Assembly (NCBI GenBank): GCA_022606425.2
Contig: JAHDVF020000513.1
Coordinates: 248,001-312,000, forward strand
Length of the DNA stretch: 64,000 nt
Direction: 5' to 3'
Source of the DNA: Lepidostoma basale
Taxonomy: Eukaryota > Arthropoda > Insecta > Trichoptera > Lepidostomatidae
Shown here: piece by piece, positions 10,105 through 20,368 of the stretch
Numbering within the stretch: position 1 is the stretch's first letter
Layout of the letters: each line of letters opens with the position of its first letter
Program-made: the position numbers and the translations under genes
The notes under the pieces: model-generated
The model's database searches: none
The model's input: only the letters and a program-made list of their open reading frames with translations
What the model was told of the DNA's origin: nothing

Positions 10105-10508
10105 TTTGGTCCATAATACTATACGGAGTGGAGACCTGGACCCTCAAAGTGAACACAATAAACCATATAGAAGCACTTGAAATGTGGCTCCATCACAGAA
10201 TGTTGCGGATCTCATGGACTGATATGGTCACCAACGATGAGGTGCTACATTGAGCCAGAGTAGGAAGAGAATCGTTGTCTAATATGGAGTCTAGAAAGAT
10301 GGCATATTTGGGACACATTCTCCGCAACGAGAAATACGATCTGCTGCACCTCATCATAAAAGGGAAGATAGAGGGTAGGCGCAGTGTAGGAAGACCCCAG
10401 ATGTCCTGACTCGCGAATATCAAGGAATGGACCGGAGTTCAGGGGGTAGGGGATTGTTCTCTCTGGCACAGGTCGGGGGGGACCTGACATGGCACTCGAA
10501 GAAGAAGA
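10105..10508 (+). mobile_element. LINE family 2 (RTE/BovB-like) 3' part
   Basis: Broken translation gives LYGVETWTLKVNTI, then EALEMWLHHRMLRISW, MVTNDEVL, GHILRNEKYDLLHLIIKGKI and EGRR, which is the C-terminal region of an RTE-like reverse transcriptase. It carries stop codons and ends in GAAGAAGAA. It lies between the second and third FLYWCH exons. Confidence 0.7.
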
Positions 10509-10688
10509 ATAACATTGTCTCAATCAATTATGTCTAGTGGTAAAATAATAAAAAGGAAATAATATATTTAAAAAAATACTTTAATAAGTTCAAATAATCA
10601 ACAGGTACAGTGAATGCTACAAAAAAAACTTGTTAGAAAAGTTAGATATTATATTTTTTGTTAAAACGATACAAGAGCGATTTTTAGC

Positions 10689-10909
10689 CTAGTTCTGTCT
10701 ACCTTTAAGCAGACAGAAATATGAATGCGAATTCTTCATGCTAACAATCTGATTATCAATCGAGTAAGCTTTCGCCAGACAACCTTTCTTTTGTTTGATA
10801 CATCGCCACAGAATCTTCCCTTGGCTGCCGAGATTACACTTTGAGTAAGAATAATCTCCAATGTGCAGTACAAGGTTGCCTCTTACTGACTTAGTATAAT
10901 AAATTTCCT
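10689..10909 (-). CDS. FLYWCH zinc-finger 3' terminal exon 3
   Basis: A terminal exon of 72 codons plus TAG. The acceptor (GTTTTTAG) sits just above 10909; two bases complete a codon and the frame continues EIYYTKSVRGNLVLHIGDYS. The finger reads LWRC, then GC-LAKAY, and ends S-HSYFC. The usual H-x-H pair is replaced by H followed by C four residues later, so the fourth ligand may be cysteine or another residue. The start (YYTKSxRGN) is like FLYWCH exon 4, so these two form a second similarity pair within the array. No start codon, same acceptor phase and strand as the others. Confidence 0.75.
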
Positions 10910-11012
10910 CTAAAAACAAAATAATCAATGTTAATATTTAATCATGTATTAAATTCAAGTAAATTGCCTTTATTTAACAATATTTCATAATGAGGCATGG
11001 ATCTATCGTGTT

Positions 11013-11345
11013 ATGCAGTAGTTTCTGATAAAAACAACGACATACGAAGCAATCGCTGTGCGTTACATCATTATAATTAACATTACAATCACTTTATACA
11101 TGAAAACTTTTAATTTTCATTTAAGTATAAGCTAAATGAATCCACGAAATACCAAACTTCACCAAAACGATTAAAAAAATGTAATATAACCTTACGCAGT
11201 AGTTTCTGATTAAAACATTGACATACAAAACAATCACAATGTGTTAAATCATTATAATTAAAAATACAATCACTTTATACATCAAAACATTTTATTTTTA
11301 TTAATGTATAAGTCAACCAAATCCACAAATGGCCAAACTCCAACA
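11013..11345. repeat. Two direct repeats of about 150 bases
   Basis: Units 11013-11165 and 11191-11345 share CAGTAGTTTCTGAT, ATCATTATAATTAA and ACAATCACTTTATACAT in the same order and orientation, with scattered differences. They are separated by about 25 bases. Their type is unknown. Confidence 0.6.
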
Positions 11346-11789
11346 TGGAAATAAAAAAACTGTTTAATTTAACCTCCATAATTTATTTTTTGTATTTAAT
11401 TTTACATATTGTATATTATATTAGATTTTTTTCTTTTTCTTTTTGAAATCTTGCCCAAAAAATGATAACATGTGAAGCAAAATCATTTTTAAAAAATAAT
11501 AAAAAAATAAAGAACAAAAAACATATTTGCACTTATGTCATGAGTTTTTTTCTGGAAGAACTTTATTAAAAACACAAAACAAAGGTAAAAACAAAATATC
11601 TGAATCATAATTTAATATGATAATTAACTATATAAAAAAAATTAAAACAAAGTCACAAAAAAGTATATACAAATATTCCAAGAGCTAAATAAAAAATATA
11701 ATCATATAAATAAAAATACAATGAAAATCTTTTTTTTTTTCACTCTCATTTGTTGTCAAACAGTGAACATTGAAAGAACCATTAATAAG

Positions 11790-11912
11790 AGTGAAAACAT
11801 ATGTTTCTAGAAGTTTTATTATAATTTATGTTCTTAACATGTTTCGCCTGTCTAACGTATATTATCAAATGTCCTTTTGATAATGGGTTCGACTTCTAGA
11901 AAATGATTCAAA
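11790..11912. repeat. Palindromic repeat family IR-A, degraded copy
   Basis: The left half (AAAACATATGTTTCTAGAAG, then ACATGTTTCGCC) is clear; the right half is reduced to GACTTCTAGAAAATGA. Confidence 0.5.
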
Positions 11913-11990
11913 TTAAAAGATTTTTTTCTTCCTATATTACATAATTTTTAAATATATATGTTAATTATATAGCCATAACATTACATGTTA

Positions 11991-12217
11991 TTAAATTGTG
12001 TAATAAATTTTAAACTTTTTTTTACAATGATCTACGTGTGTGTCCTTTATCTTCAGAAACCTCCCTTCAAGGGTGTACGCCCTCGCAGAGCACCCTTTAC
12101 TCTGGTGGATGCAGCGCCATACCACCACCTTGTTCATTTGCTGATGAGCCTTGGCGTAAGAAAACTCATTCACATGAAGCACGGGATTACCTCTCTTCGA
12201 CATTGTGAAATACACTT
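11991..12217 (-). CDS. FLYWCH zinc-finger 3' terminal exon 4
   Basis: A terminal exon of 74 codons plus TAA. The acceptor (GTTTTTTAG) lies just above 12217; two bases complete a codon, then VYFTMSKRGNPVLHVNEFSY. The finger has WRC, GC-SARAYT and DTHVDHC, so C2 plus H-x-x-H ligands are available, with a cysteine directly after. The short basic tail is CKKKFKIYYTI. It is most like FLYWCH exon 3 (TKSVRGNLVLH versus TMSKRGNPVLH). The internal ATG in TMSKRG is not a likely start, because the domain's first strand lies before it. Confidence 0.8.
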
Positions 12218-12497
12218 CTAAAAAACAATACATTTATAAAATTAATGTAATAATTCAAATATAATACAATAACAATAATGTAATATTTTGGTTACCATAA
12301 AATTAACAAAACTTCTGATTTTGTATCTTCAGTAAGCTAAAATAAATAAACTATTAGTATACATATGCAGAACAAATCAGAACACAATTCTTAGGTATTG
12401 TTCAGATCTATTCAAATCTGAGTAATAGCGAGTTATAATCTCAGTTTCCACAATCCCAAGATCTAATGCTTAAAGCATAAATATGTGGAATTGCATA

Positions 12498-12600
12498 ATC
12501 AGTTTATTTTCTATAAAAAATATTATAAAGAAAATAAAAGTTTAAGGCATCTATCTTTTGAGAATAGTTAAATATATTGTATATTACCAGGAACGCATGA
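12498..12600 (+). repeat. Dispersed repeat (CAGTTTATT type)
   Basis: The third copy of the repeat at 533-640: ATAATCAGTTTATTTTC, AAGGCATCTATC and ACCAGGAACGCATGAGAGAT. Confidence 0.45.
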
Positions 12601-12664
12601 GAGATCTAAAGTCAATAATATATATTTTAAGTCAATCAATTGATTTTACTGAAATCTTATGATG

Positions 12665-12795
12665 GAAGTTCTTTTTAAATAATAAATAAATTAAACAATG
12701 TTTTTTAACTACTTCCACTTTAAAGTCTATAACTATGTCGAAATAAAGACAAAAGTGGAAGAAGTTAAAAATATTGTTTTATTTATTGTTTTATG
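12665..12795. repeat. Palindromic repeat family IR-B, short derivative
   Basis: Arms AACAATGTTTTTTAACTACT with CACTT and the complement AAGTGGAAGAAGTTAAAAAT enclose GTCGAAATAAAGA. The CCGGTTTCGCC core seen in the copies at 45359-45530 and 61265-61445 has been lost. Confidence 0.55.
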
Positions 12796-12960
12796 AACGT
12801 GCTTGATACGCACACTTTGACTGTACCATTCTGCGCTATCCCGTATCACTTACGCGCGTGTGCCAACAACACTTGAGTACAAGTCTTCACAAGTATGATA
12901 GTTATATAAGGGGCAGGGGAATTGTGCGGTCGAGTTTTCGACGTATTGTAATTTAAAAAA
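12795..12960 (+). promoter_or_regulatory. Promoter-like segment, possibly from a solo LTR
   Basis: This stretch is less AT-rich than its surroundings. It contains TATATAAGGGGC at 12903, followed about 25 bases later by GTCGAGTTTTCGAC, a small hairpin. A TATA box with such spacing is typical of LTR or RNA polymerase II promoters, but no gene follows on this strand. This is a weak call. Confidence 0.25.
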
Positions 12961-14219
12961 AATACAATTAAATTAAATTAACAAAAAACCTAGATTTTTT
13001 TTTGCATGTTTCTCAGAAAGTTACCTGAAGTTACGGCGGTTAATTATTATCAAATATATTTGCCTTCTGAACATACTTACTAGTAGAACTTATTAGAAAT
13101 ATATCCACAAGTAAACACATTAGAACCAAAGTACATACAACTGATTTAAGAATTAATCTCTACTAGGATTTTCAAACAGTAACAGATGAATTAGATATGG
13201 AAACAGGTTTCATAAATTTTTCATAAATAAATAAAACATTAAAAGAAAACAAAATGATTTATTTAGTAAAATAGCTGTATTTTAATGTGTTACATACAAA
13301 ACTCATAACAAAAATAAAACAATTATGATGCATATCGATAAATGATTCTATATAAAATACTAATTAAAAATAAAAATTTAATAAATTGTATTATTTTATA
13401 ACTAAAGGTGAGAAATCATACAAATAATCAATATGCAGGATTTTATTAAAGATTTAACATTGTTATAAAGATATTGGTCAGGTTACAAACACTCTATAAT
13501 TATGTATTTGAATAAAATCTGTAATGTGTGCCATAAATTTTTGTCAGAAATAATTATATATCTGTACCTTAGAGCTATAAATTCTTAATTATTCTGTAAG
13601 AAATGAGTTATGTACATATTATGCTATAACCGACACAGTATATAGTATTTTATTATCCAGTATAGGAAGAAATAATCGTTAAGATTGACAATTGGCCTAC
13701 ACGCACTCAAAACATTGTGAAAATCTGTCAAAACCATCATAACTCGTTTTGGTCAAGAATTCACTTAAGACATTGTGGCTCTCAGGTACAGAAATATAAA
13801 TCAGATTTATTGATCATGTATTAACTTTCCTAGAATTTTTATTTATATAAATATATCAACTTTCTTTAATAAATATAACATGAAAGACCACATTATTCAT
13901 GTATATATTTTATTTTATGTAATTGATTTACTTATCTTTTAAATATATAATGTTTTATTTTAATCAAATAGTAATACATTTAATACGTAATGCCATCTTA
14001 TGATGATACAATCACGGCATTCACTCTTGTAATTGGAAATTTTGAAAAAGCTATGTTTGTAACAAAATCTATTTTTTTTATATGAAAATATACTTATTTT
14101 TCAAATATATTTTAATTCATTACTAAAAATAAATACATAAAAAAATAATAATATTATGATACTAAAAATAATATTAATATTAAACAATTTAATAAAAAAA
14201 ATATGTATGATATTTCAGG
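12961..14219. other. AT-rich gene-free stretch
   Basis: No gene, long frame or clear transposon end is visible. Bases 13560-13800 (TTAGAGCTATAAATTCTTAA, CCGACACAGTATATAG, CTCTCAGGTACAG) recur in degraded form at about 36810-36893 and 37178-38080, so that part is a dispersed repeat. Confidence 0.5.
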
Positions 14220-14475
14220 ATAATAAAATATTATTAAAAATAATATTAACACACTTTTATTAGTTTTTACACCACTTAATTTAATTGTTAAAATCAACTG
14301 GTTTCGCTTCTCCCGGAGCTTTGTCAGGGTTACAAAAGATACTGGAAGTAGCGTCTTTTGTAACACTGATGAAGTTCTGACAGGAGCAAAAGAAGTTGAT
14401 TTTTAACAATAAAATAAAGTTGTATAAAAACTAATAAAAGTGTGTTAATATTACGTTTAATAATATCACACCACA
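14220..14475. repeat. Inverted repeat element with GCTCC/GGGAG arms
   Basis: Outer arms TTAACACACTTTTATTAG and CTAATAAAAGTGTGTTAA enclose AAATCAACTGGTTTCGCTTC and its partner GAGCAAAAGAAGTTGATTTT. Each arm has a CTGA motif, a stem and GAAAC or AAAAG, like the other hammerhead-like repeats but further decayed. Confidence 0.55.
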
Positions 14476-15184
14476 AATTAAGTGCTTCATACAAAAATAT
14501 TGTTACGAACCAACCCTATAAAGGGCTCCCACCTATCAATATTTATAAAGTAAAGTGTTAACACCAAATAATTATAACAAATAAAATAGAATATGAAAAA
14601 TATTTAACAATGCTATAATATTTAACTAAGGTTAGCCACCTATTGAGGACGAAATACACTTAGTGATAATACAAGTGCAAATTCCTTATTTTAGTCGATT
14701 CTATAAAAAAAAGTTAAAGACTAATAATAATATTTAAATTTCCATAGAGCTAAGTGGTGTAATGTATAAAAATATACATGAAATATAAAAGCATTAATAT
14801 GTTATTTTTGGTTAAGAAAATAAAGACTAAAAACTAATTAAACTCAATAAATCTTTTCTTAAAAAAAAAAAAGAACAATGTGAATTATTATAACCCCACA
14901 AACCTTAATAATTTCACATTAATTATATGAAGTCTCGTAAACTTTAGACAGTGTCACTTAGTCGTATTAAACGCTCCACAAACTAATATTAAAAAGTCCA
15001 GACATCATAATTGTAATTCCCTGTGTTCTCAATCTCAACCACGAAACAATTCCACGAAGAATATAAATAATAGAATAGGCTAGTGTAAACGTGTTAAAAA
15101 ATCTACTTTTATATTCAATGTGTTTTATTTAAAACTAAAACTTTAAATACTAAGATGTAAAACTTCATATTAAATAATTAATAT
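14476..15184. other. AT-rich gene-free stretch
   Basis: I see no gene, no transposon ends and no repeat shared with the rest of the window. Confidence 0.5.
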
Positions 15185-15350
15185 TAATGAAAACATCTGT
15201 TTTCTCGAAGTTATATTATATTTTATGGGAATCACATTTTTCGCCTTGATAAAGCATTATCAAATGCGAACAAGGCAAAACATGCAATTCCCATAAAACA
15301 TAATATAACTAACAGAAAACAGACGTTTTCATTGGTTTTTATTGTTTCTT
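15185..15350. repeat. Palindromic repeat family IR-A, full copy
   Basis: Arms AATGAAAACATCTGTTTTCT and AGAAAACAGACGTTTTCATT close a hairpin whose centre contains ATTTTTCGCCTTGATAAAGC and its partner. Confidence 0.65.
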
Positions 15351-15359
15351 GAACAATGA

Positions 15360-15520
15360 TGTAAAACTCCATATTAAATAATTAATATAAATGAAAACGT
15401 TTGTCTTCTAAGAGTTTTGACTCTGAAATTTGATAATGCCTTAGAAGGGCAAACGTGTCATTCCATAAAAATAATAATAAAACTCCTAGAAGACAGATGT
15501 TTTCATTTATATTAATTGTT
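15360..15520. repeat. Palindromic repeat family IR-A, full copy
   Basis: The second copy in direct succession: arms ATGAAAACGTTTGTCTTCTA and TAGAAGACAGATGTTTTCAT. The centre carries TTTGATAATGCCTTAGAAGG and GCAAACGTGTCATTCC. Confidence 0.65.
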
Positions 15521-16218
15521 TTCATTGGTAATAATTATTTACATACTTAGACTAAAAAATACACTGTAATAACGGTATAAGAGAATAGTAAAATATATAA
15601 AATAATACATAGAGATAAGTAAATAGTAATTTGTGTTTTGTATTAAAACTCGAATGAAGGAATGTAAATTAAAAAATAAATTAATTAATATATACTCGTA
15701 TATATATTTATGTATAAGCAAATTATAACACAATAAAAATTCTGAAATTTCTTTTACTTAAAGTACTATGAAACAAATTAATCACAATGAGATGTATAAA
15801 AGAGTTTAATGTTTGGAAATGTATGAAAAGTTGTTTGAAAGAAAGTTAATTTGTACCTAAATCTGAACACAGTGATCACCAGCCAATTTGTACATGTATT
15901 GATTTTATTTCAAATTTACAGAGATCAAAATAACTTGAGAACTTTATTGTGATAAACTTAGATATAAAATAATAAAACACTTTGTAGTTAACCATACCGT
16001 GGTTTAAAGTGGTTTATTATTTTATATTTATAAATTTAAAATGTCTAACCAAAAAGTGAGTGCTTCATGTGAAAATTATACTGTGATAATGTAAACAATA
16101 ATTTCATTGTAAACACAAATGTGATTTTCCCTTAAGTGATATTTGGTTAACTGTCAATAGTTAGAATTTTGATACGAAGCCTTTACTTGGTGGTTTGACA
16201 TATTAAAAAAAAAAAACA
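15521..16218. other. AT-rich gene-free stretch
   Basis: No gene seen. The block near 15980-16060 (AACCATACCGTGGTTT, ATTATTTTATATTTATAA) recurs at about 45625-45700, so it is a low-copy repeat. Confidence 0.45.
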
Positions 16219-16620
16219 CTTTCTCACTTAACATACTTAGGAAATAAAATAACTTTTTTTATTATCTACAAAATATTTTTTTTTAAATACGACATGTTTC
16301 GGAGGATACCTCCATCTTCAGGTGTAAATATATAATAAAAACTAAACAAAGAAAGACTAATATAAAAAATGCGTTTAAAATTCGATACAATAATTTTAAT
16401 TGAAATATTAATTAATTATCATTATTATAACAATTACCCGCTGTTAATTTTAAAATTTAAATTATTGTATTGAATTTTAAATGCGTGTTTTATATTAGTC
16501 TTTCTTTGTTTAGTTTTTATTATATATAAAGATGGAGGTATCCTCCGAAACATGTCATGTTTTATTTATTTATATTTTGTGGATAATAAGCAAAGTTATA
16601 TTCAATTTTCTAAGTGTATT
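16219..16620. repeat. 400-base palindromic element with hammerhead-like arm
   Basis: Long arms run from TCACTTAACATACTTAGGAA to the approximate complement ending in CTAAGTGTATT. On the minus strand 16322-16291 reads CTGAAGA, then a GGAGG/CCTCC stem, then GAAACATGTC. The opposite arm (16531-16556) keeps the stem and GAAACATGTC but not CTGA. The interior has no coding potential. Confidence 0.65.
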
Positions 16621-16664
16621 ATTATGGAATTCCACAGTGTGAATGCCTTAGCTTTCAATAACTT

Positions 16665-16810
16665 TTCACTTAGTATAAACCACTTTATTTGAGTTAGTAG
16701 CGTCAACCGATTTCACTCTGTAGCAAGCTTCCTCAGAGCAAGCTCGCTACAGAGTGAAACCGGTTGGCGCTACTAACTTATTAAAGTGGTTTATACTAAC
16801 AATAAGTGAA
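16665..16810. repeat. Palindrome with GTGAAACCGGTT arms
   Basis: Arms CACTTAGTATAAACCACTTT ... CACTCTGTAGCAAGCTTCCT and the complementary half close a hairpin. On the minus strand the left arm contains CTGAGGAAGC and GTGAAATCGG. Confidence 0.6.
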
Positions 16811-17060
16811 AAGCTGTAAATTTTAGTTAATAATTAATATTCATTTTTGCAAGTAAAATACTTTTTGACGATTAATAAAGAAAATCTACCTAACAAATGT
16901 CTATATTAAATTTTGACTGACAGGGCAGTTACTCCAATTAAGACTAAACCAAAGCTCATTATATTAATTTAACATTTTCCATTTAGACATTCAAGATACA
17001 CAACAGTCCAGATTAAATTACAGTGTGGTTAGTGCCGTAGTTATATCATAATATTGTACA

Positions 17061-17368
17061 TTACTCATATTTTGGTGTGAAACCTAAGAAATCAGGGATC
17101 GGGAAAGTTGCAAGATTCTGTGGCTCAAAATCAATGATAGGTATATTAACAGTAGGTTTCTTCCTTTCGATTTTTCTTGGATGCGAGTGGTTATTGTTAA
17201 TGCAGACGATTCTATCTGCTTCAGTGAGCGCCGTGGCTTTACATCCATTGGAACTTGACTTCTGTGAGCAAACCCATCGGCAGCGACCGTTGGTTTGGTA
17301 TCTTACAAAACAAAATCTAAATCCTTGGTAGGTCAATAGTCGGGTGCCTCGTCTGGATACCAGATATC
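17061..17368 (-). CDS. FLYWCH zinc-finger 3' terminal exon 5 with extended tail
   Basis: A terminal exon of 101 codons plus stop. The acceptor (TTTTCAGTTGCAG) is just above 17368; two bases complete a codon and the frame reads YLVSRRGTRLLTYQGFRFCF. The finger follows as RWVC, NGCKATALT and NNHSHPRK, a complete C2H2 FLYWCH domain. Unlike the others it has a tail of about 35 residues after the finger (KKPTVNIPIIDFEPQNLATF and on), rich in proline and hydrophobics, which could be a partner-binding segment in one isoform only. Strand and phase match the rest of the array. Confidence 0.8.
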
Positions 17369-18205
17369 CTGCAACTGAAAATGGAAATAAAATATTTGTA
17401 AATCTGTGACGAAAAATAATTTAAAACACGCCACTTCAACCATCACCACCTTCGTGTTAGTAGTGCTTAAACTAAATTAAGTTTTCAGGCAGATCAAAAG
17501 AATTATATTACTTTATACCATATGTACAAATAACTTATGTATATAACAAAACAAATAGTTATGCATATACATAAGTTGTTTCACTGTTCACACTGGTGTT
17601 CCCGAACTTAAATCGTAGCACTGAAACATAAAAAAAAAACATCAATAGAGTGTGTCTAGGTCTGACATAGATTAAATAAGAAAATTCTAAAAGAATAATT
17701 AATATCTACGTTAAATTTTTATTGAGATAGATTGAGATAGATATCTGCAGATATCCTAAAGAACCGTATAAAATGTTTTTTTAAATAAATTCATTAAAAT
17801 TTATGAAACTTTTTGTGATAAAACTCAGTCTCAAAATGAAAAAACAAAAGCTATCATATCCAATAATATTTTAAGAAGAAAAAATATGAGTATCGAAACA
17901 TTGATATAAAGGAAAAATTCTTGTTTCAGATGGAGGCATTTTACATAGATAAAAACATAAATGAATTTCATGAATTCATATCATTAAAAAATAAACCAAA
18001 CACTTTTAAACTAATGTATCAATAGGCAAACCAATAAAAATGTATCATAGCTTAGTAAATTAAAATAAATTAAAACAATTTATGTAAATAAAAACATTTA
18101 TTGTTACAATCAAAAATTACAATGGAATATGCAATATATATAAAATTAACCAAAAAATGCATGTACACAATAACACAAAAAATCAAATCATATTTAAGAA
18201 ATTAC
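17369..18205. other. AT-rich gene-free stretch
   Basis: Apart from a small hairpin at 17527-17582 (AATAACTTATGTATAT facing ATATACATAAGTT), I see nothing in it. Confidence 0.45.
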
Positions 18206-18362
18206 TATTGATGAAAACATTCGTTTTCTAGAAGTTTATTATATTTTATGGTTGCATGTCCCCATACTTAAGGCCATAATCAAATGTCCAAATGCTCTAG
18301 AAATCTCTTGTTTTTTACAATAATAAATACTTAATATGGAGATTTACATCATTGTTAAGTCA
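18206..18362. repeat. Palindromic repeat family IR-A, degraded copy
   Basis: The left arm TGAAAACATTCGTTTTCTAG is clear; the right side retains TAATATGGAGATTTACATCATTG. The central hairpin is poorly kept. Confidence 0.5.
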
Positions 18363-18408
18363 CAATATAATAAAATTTAAGACTCATAACTTTTCTTTTA
18401 AGTAGTAG

Positions 18409-18830
18409 AGATTATTTTATACCTGGTCAGCACTGCTATTTGGTATGGAGAGCTGGATCCTGGAAGTGGCCACAATTTAAATGTGGACGTATAGCAGAAT
18501 GCTCAAGATACCATGGATGGTAAGAATGACAAATGAAGAAGTGGTGAGATGCATGAGAAGGGATCGTCGGCTATTCACTTCAATGAAAAGAAGAAAAAAA
18601 AAAGCACACTTAGGGCATATTATGCGCAACCCGAAGTATCATTTATTGCAGCTGATAAATGTGGGTAAGATCGAAGGAAGAAGAGGCGTAGAACGCAGAA
18701 GAATGCCATGGAAGGGATATATCAGTGAGTGGAATGGATTGCTGACCATAGGCAGCCTCATACGCACTTCGAAGGGTGGGATAAAATGGAGCAAGTGATC
18801 GCCAACATCCAGTAATGAATACGGAGCGAG
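18409..18830 (+). mobile_element. LINE family 2 (RTE/BovB-like) 3' part
   Basis: It reads MWTYSRMLKIPWMVRMTNEE, GHIMRNPKYHLLQLI, GKIEGRRGVERRRMPW and then the tail, typical of the RTE-like C terminus. About 105 codons stay open from 18481. It lies 25 bases from the left end of the mariner at 18855. Confidence 0.75.
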
Positions 18831-18854
18831 GGAAGAAAAAATATGTTTTAACTA

Positions 18855-20139
18855 TTAGGTGTATAAATTTGCTTCCGCCGTTTTGCAATATATGGCAGTA
18901 GCGGTAAGTGGTAGTTGGAATAAATAGATCATAGATGTCATACAATAAGCTAAAGTATTTGTAAACATAACGCCATCGAAATATTAGTCGATTTGTGTCT
19001 GCATCATAAAGTTATTCCCGATTAAACATGTCAGCTTACGAGCCAAATTCTCGTCATTTGCGGGAGGTTTTAATTTTATGCTTTAATATGAAGAAATCTG
19101 CGGCTGAGGCTCATCGAATGCTCTCAAATACCTATGGTGAGGCCGCTATTAGTGAAAGAACGTGCCGAGAGTGGTTTCAACGCTTCAAGAACGGTGATTT
19201 TAACGTCGAAGACCAGCATGGCGGTGGAAGAGAGAAGGTTTTCGAAGATGCAGAATTGGAGGCATTACTTGATCAAGACTCGTGTCAAACGCAACAAGAA
19301 TTGGCAGGATCATTGGGAGTGACGCAACCAGCCATTTCAAAAGCCTGAAAGTCATGGGAATGATTCAGAAACAAGGAAATTGGGTGCCGTACGAGTTGAA
19401 GCCGAGAGATGTTGAACGGCGTTTGTGTGTTTGTGAACAGCTGCTTGCAAGGCAAAGACGGAAGGGATTTCTGCATCGCATTGTGACTGGGGACGAGAAA
19501 TGGGTTCATTACGATAATCCCAAGCGCAGAAAATCATGGGGATATCCCGGCCATGCTTCCACGTCGACGGCCAAACCGAATATTCACGGTTCCAAGGTTA
19601 TGCTCAGTATTTGGTGGGACCAGCTCGGCGTAGTGTATTATGAGTTGTTAAAACCGACTGAAACAATCACAGGCGATCGTTATCGAACGCAATTAATGCG
19701 TTTGAGCCGAGCATTGAAAGACAAACGGCCGCAATACAACGAGAGACATGATAAAGTGATTTTACAGCATGACAATGCTCGACCCCATGTTGCGAAAGTG
19801 GTCAAGACATACTTGGAAACTTTGAAATGGGAAGTCCTACCCCACCCGCCGTATTCTCCAGACGTTGCTCCCTCGGACTATCACTTGTTTCGATCAATGG
19901 CACACGGCCTAGCTGACCAGCACTTCCGGTCTTATGAAGAAGTCAAAAATTGGATCGATTCGTGGATCGCTTCAAAAGATGACAAGTTTTTTCAACGCGG
20001 GATTCGTATGCTGCCCGAAAGATGGGAGAAAGTAGTGGCCAGCAATGGACAATACTTTAAATCATAAATGTATAACCAGTTTTTTACGATAAAGCCTCGA
20101 ATTTCGGAAAAAACGGCGGAAGCAAATTTATACACCTAA
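18855..20139 (+). mobile_element. mariner element, mauritiana-like, about 1285 bp
   Basis: The ends are perfect or near-perfect inverted repeats of about 30 bases: TTAGGTGTATAAATTTGCTT on the left and AAGCAAATTTATACACCTAA on the right. Both flanks have TA, the expected target duplication. The length equals that of a full-size mariner. It carries one transposase gene on the plus strand with a single frame break. It inserted beside a LINE tail, between FLYWCH exons 5 and 6. Confidence 0.9.
19028..20067 (+). pseudogene. mariner transposase (D,D34D), one frameshift
   Basis: The first frame (19028-19348) codes for the N-terminal helix-turn-helix part: HLREVLILCFNMKKSAAEAH, then TCREWFQRFKNGDF. 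The second frame, from about 19345, covers the rest: KVMGMIQKQGNWVPYEL, GDEKWVHY (first catalytic D), HDNARPHVAK (second D) and YSPDVAPSDYHLF (third D, 34 residues after the second). It ends SNGQYFKS. The break fits loss of one base in an A run near 19342. All three acidic residues remain, so this copy is only one visible lesion from an open frame. It most resembles Mos1-type transposases of the mauritiana subfamily. Confidence 0.88.
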
Positions 20140-20368
20140 TACAAATTAAATAAAAACATTTATTTTCTTATAAATAAGAGGGATTGTATCCCAGGATTGT
20201 ACTTGAACCCACAATTGCCTGATCAGGAATATTGTTATGAAGACTAGCTCTCAGGTACAAAACTTTCAAGTAGATATTTTTAACATCTTTAATTTATTCT
20301 AAAAATATATACTTATTGAAGACACAAACAACATAACAAGAATGAGAGTTCAGGTAACAATATGTTTA

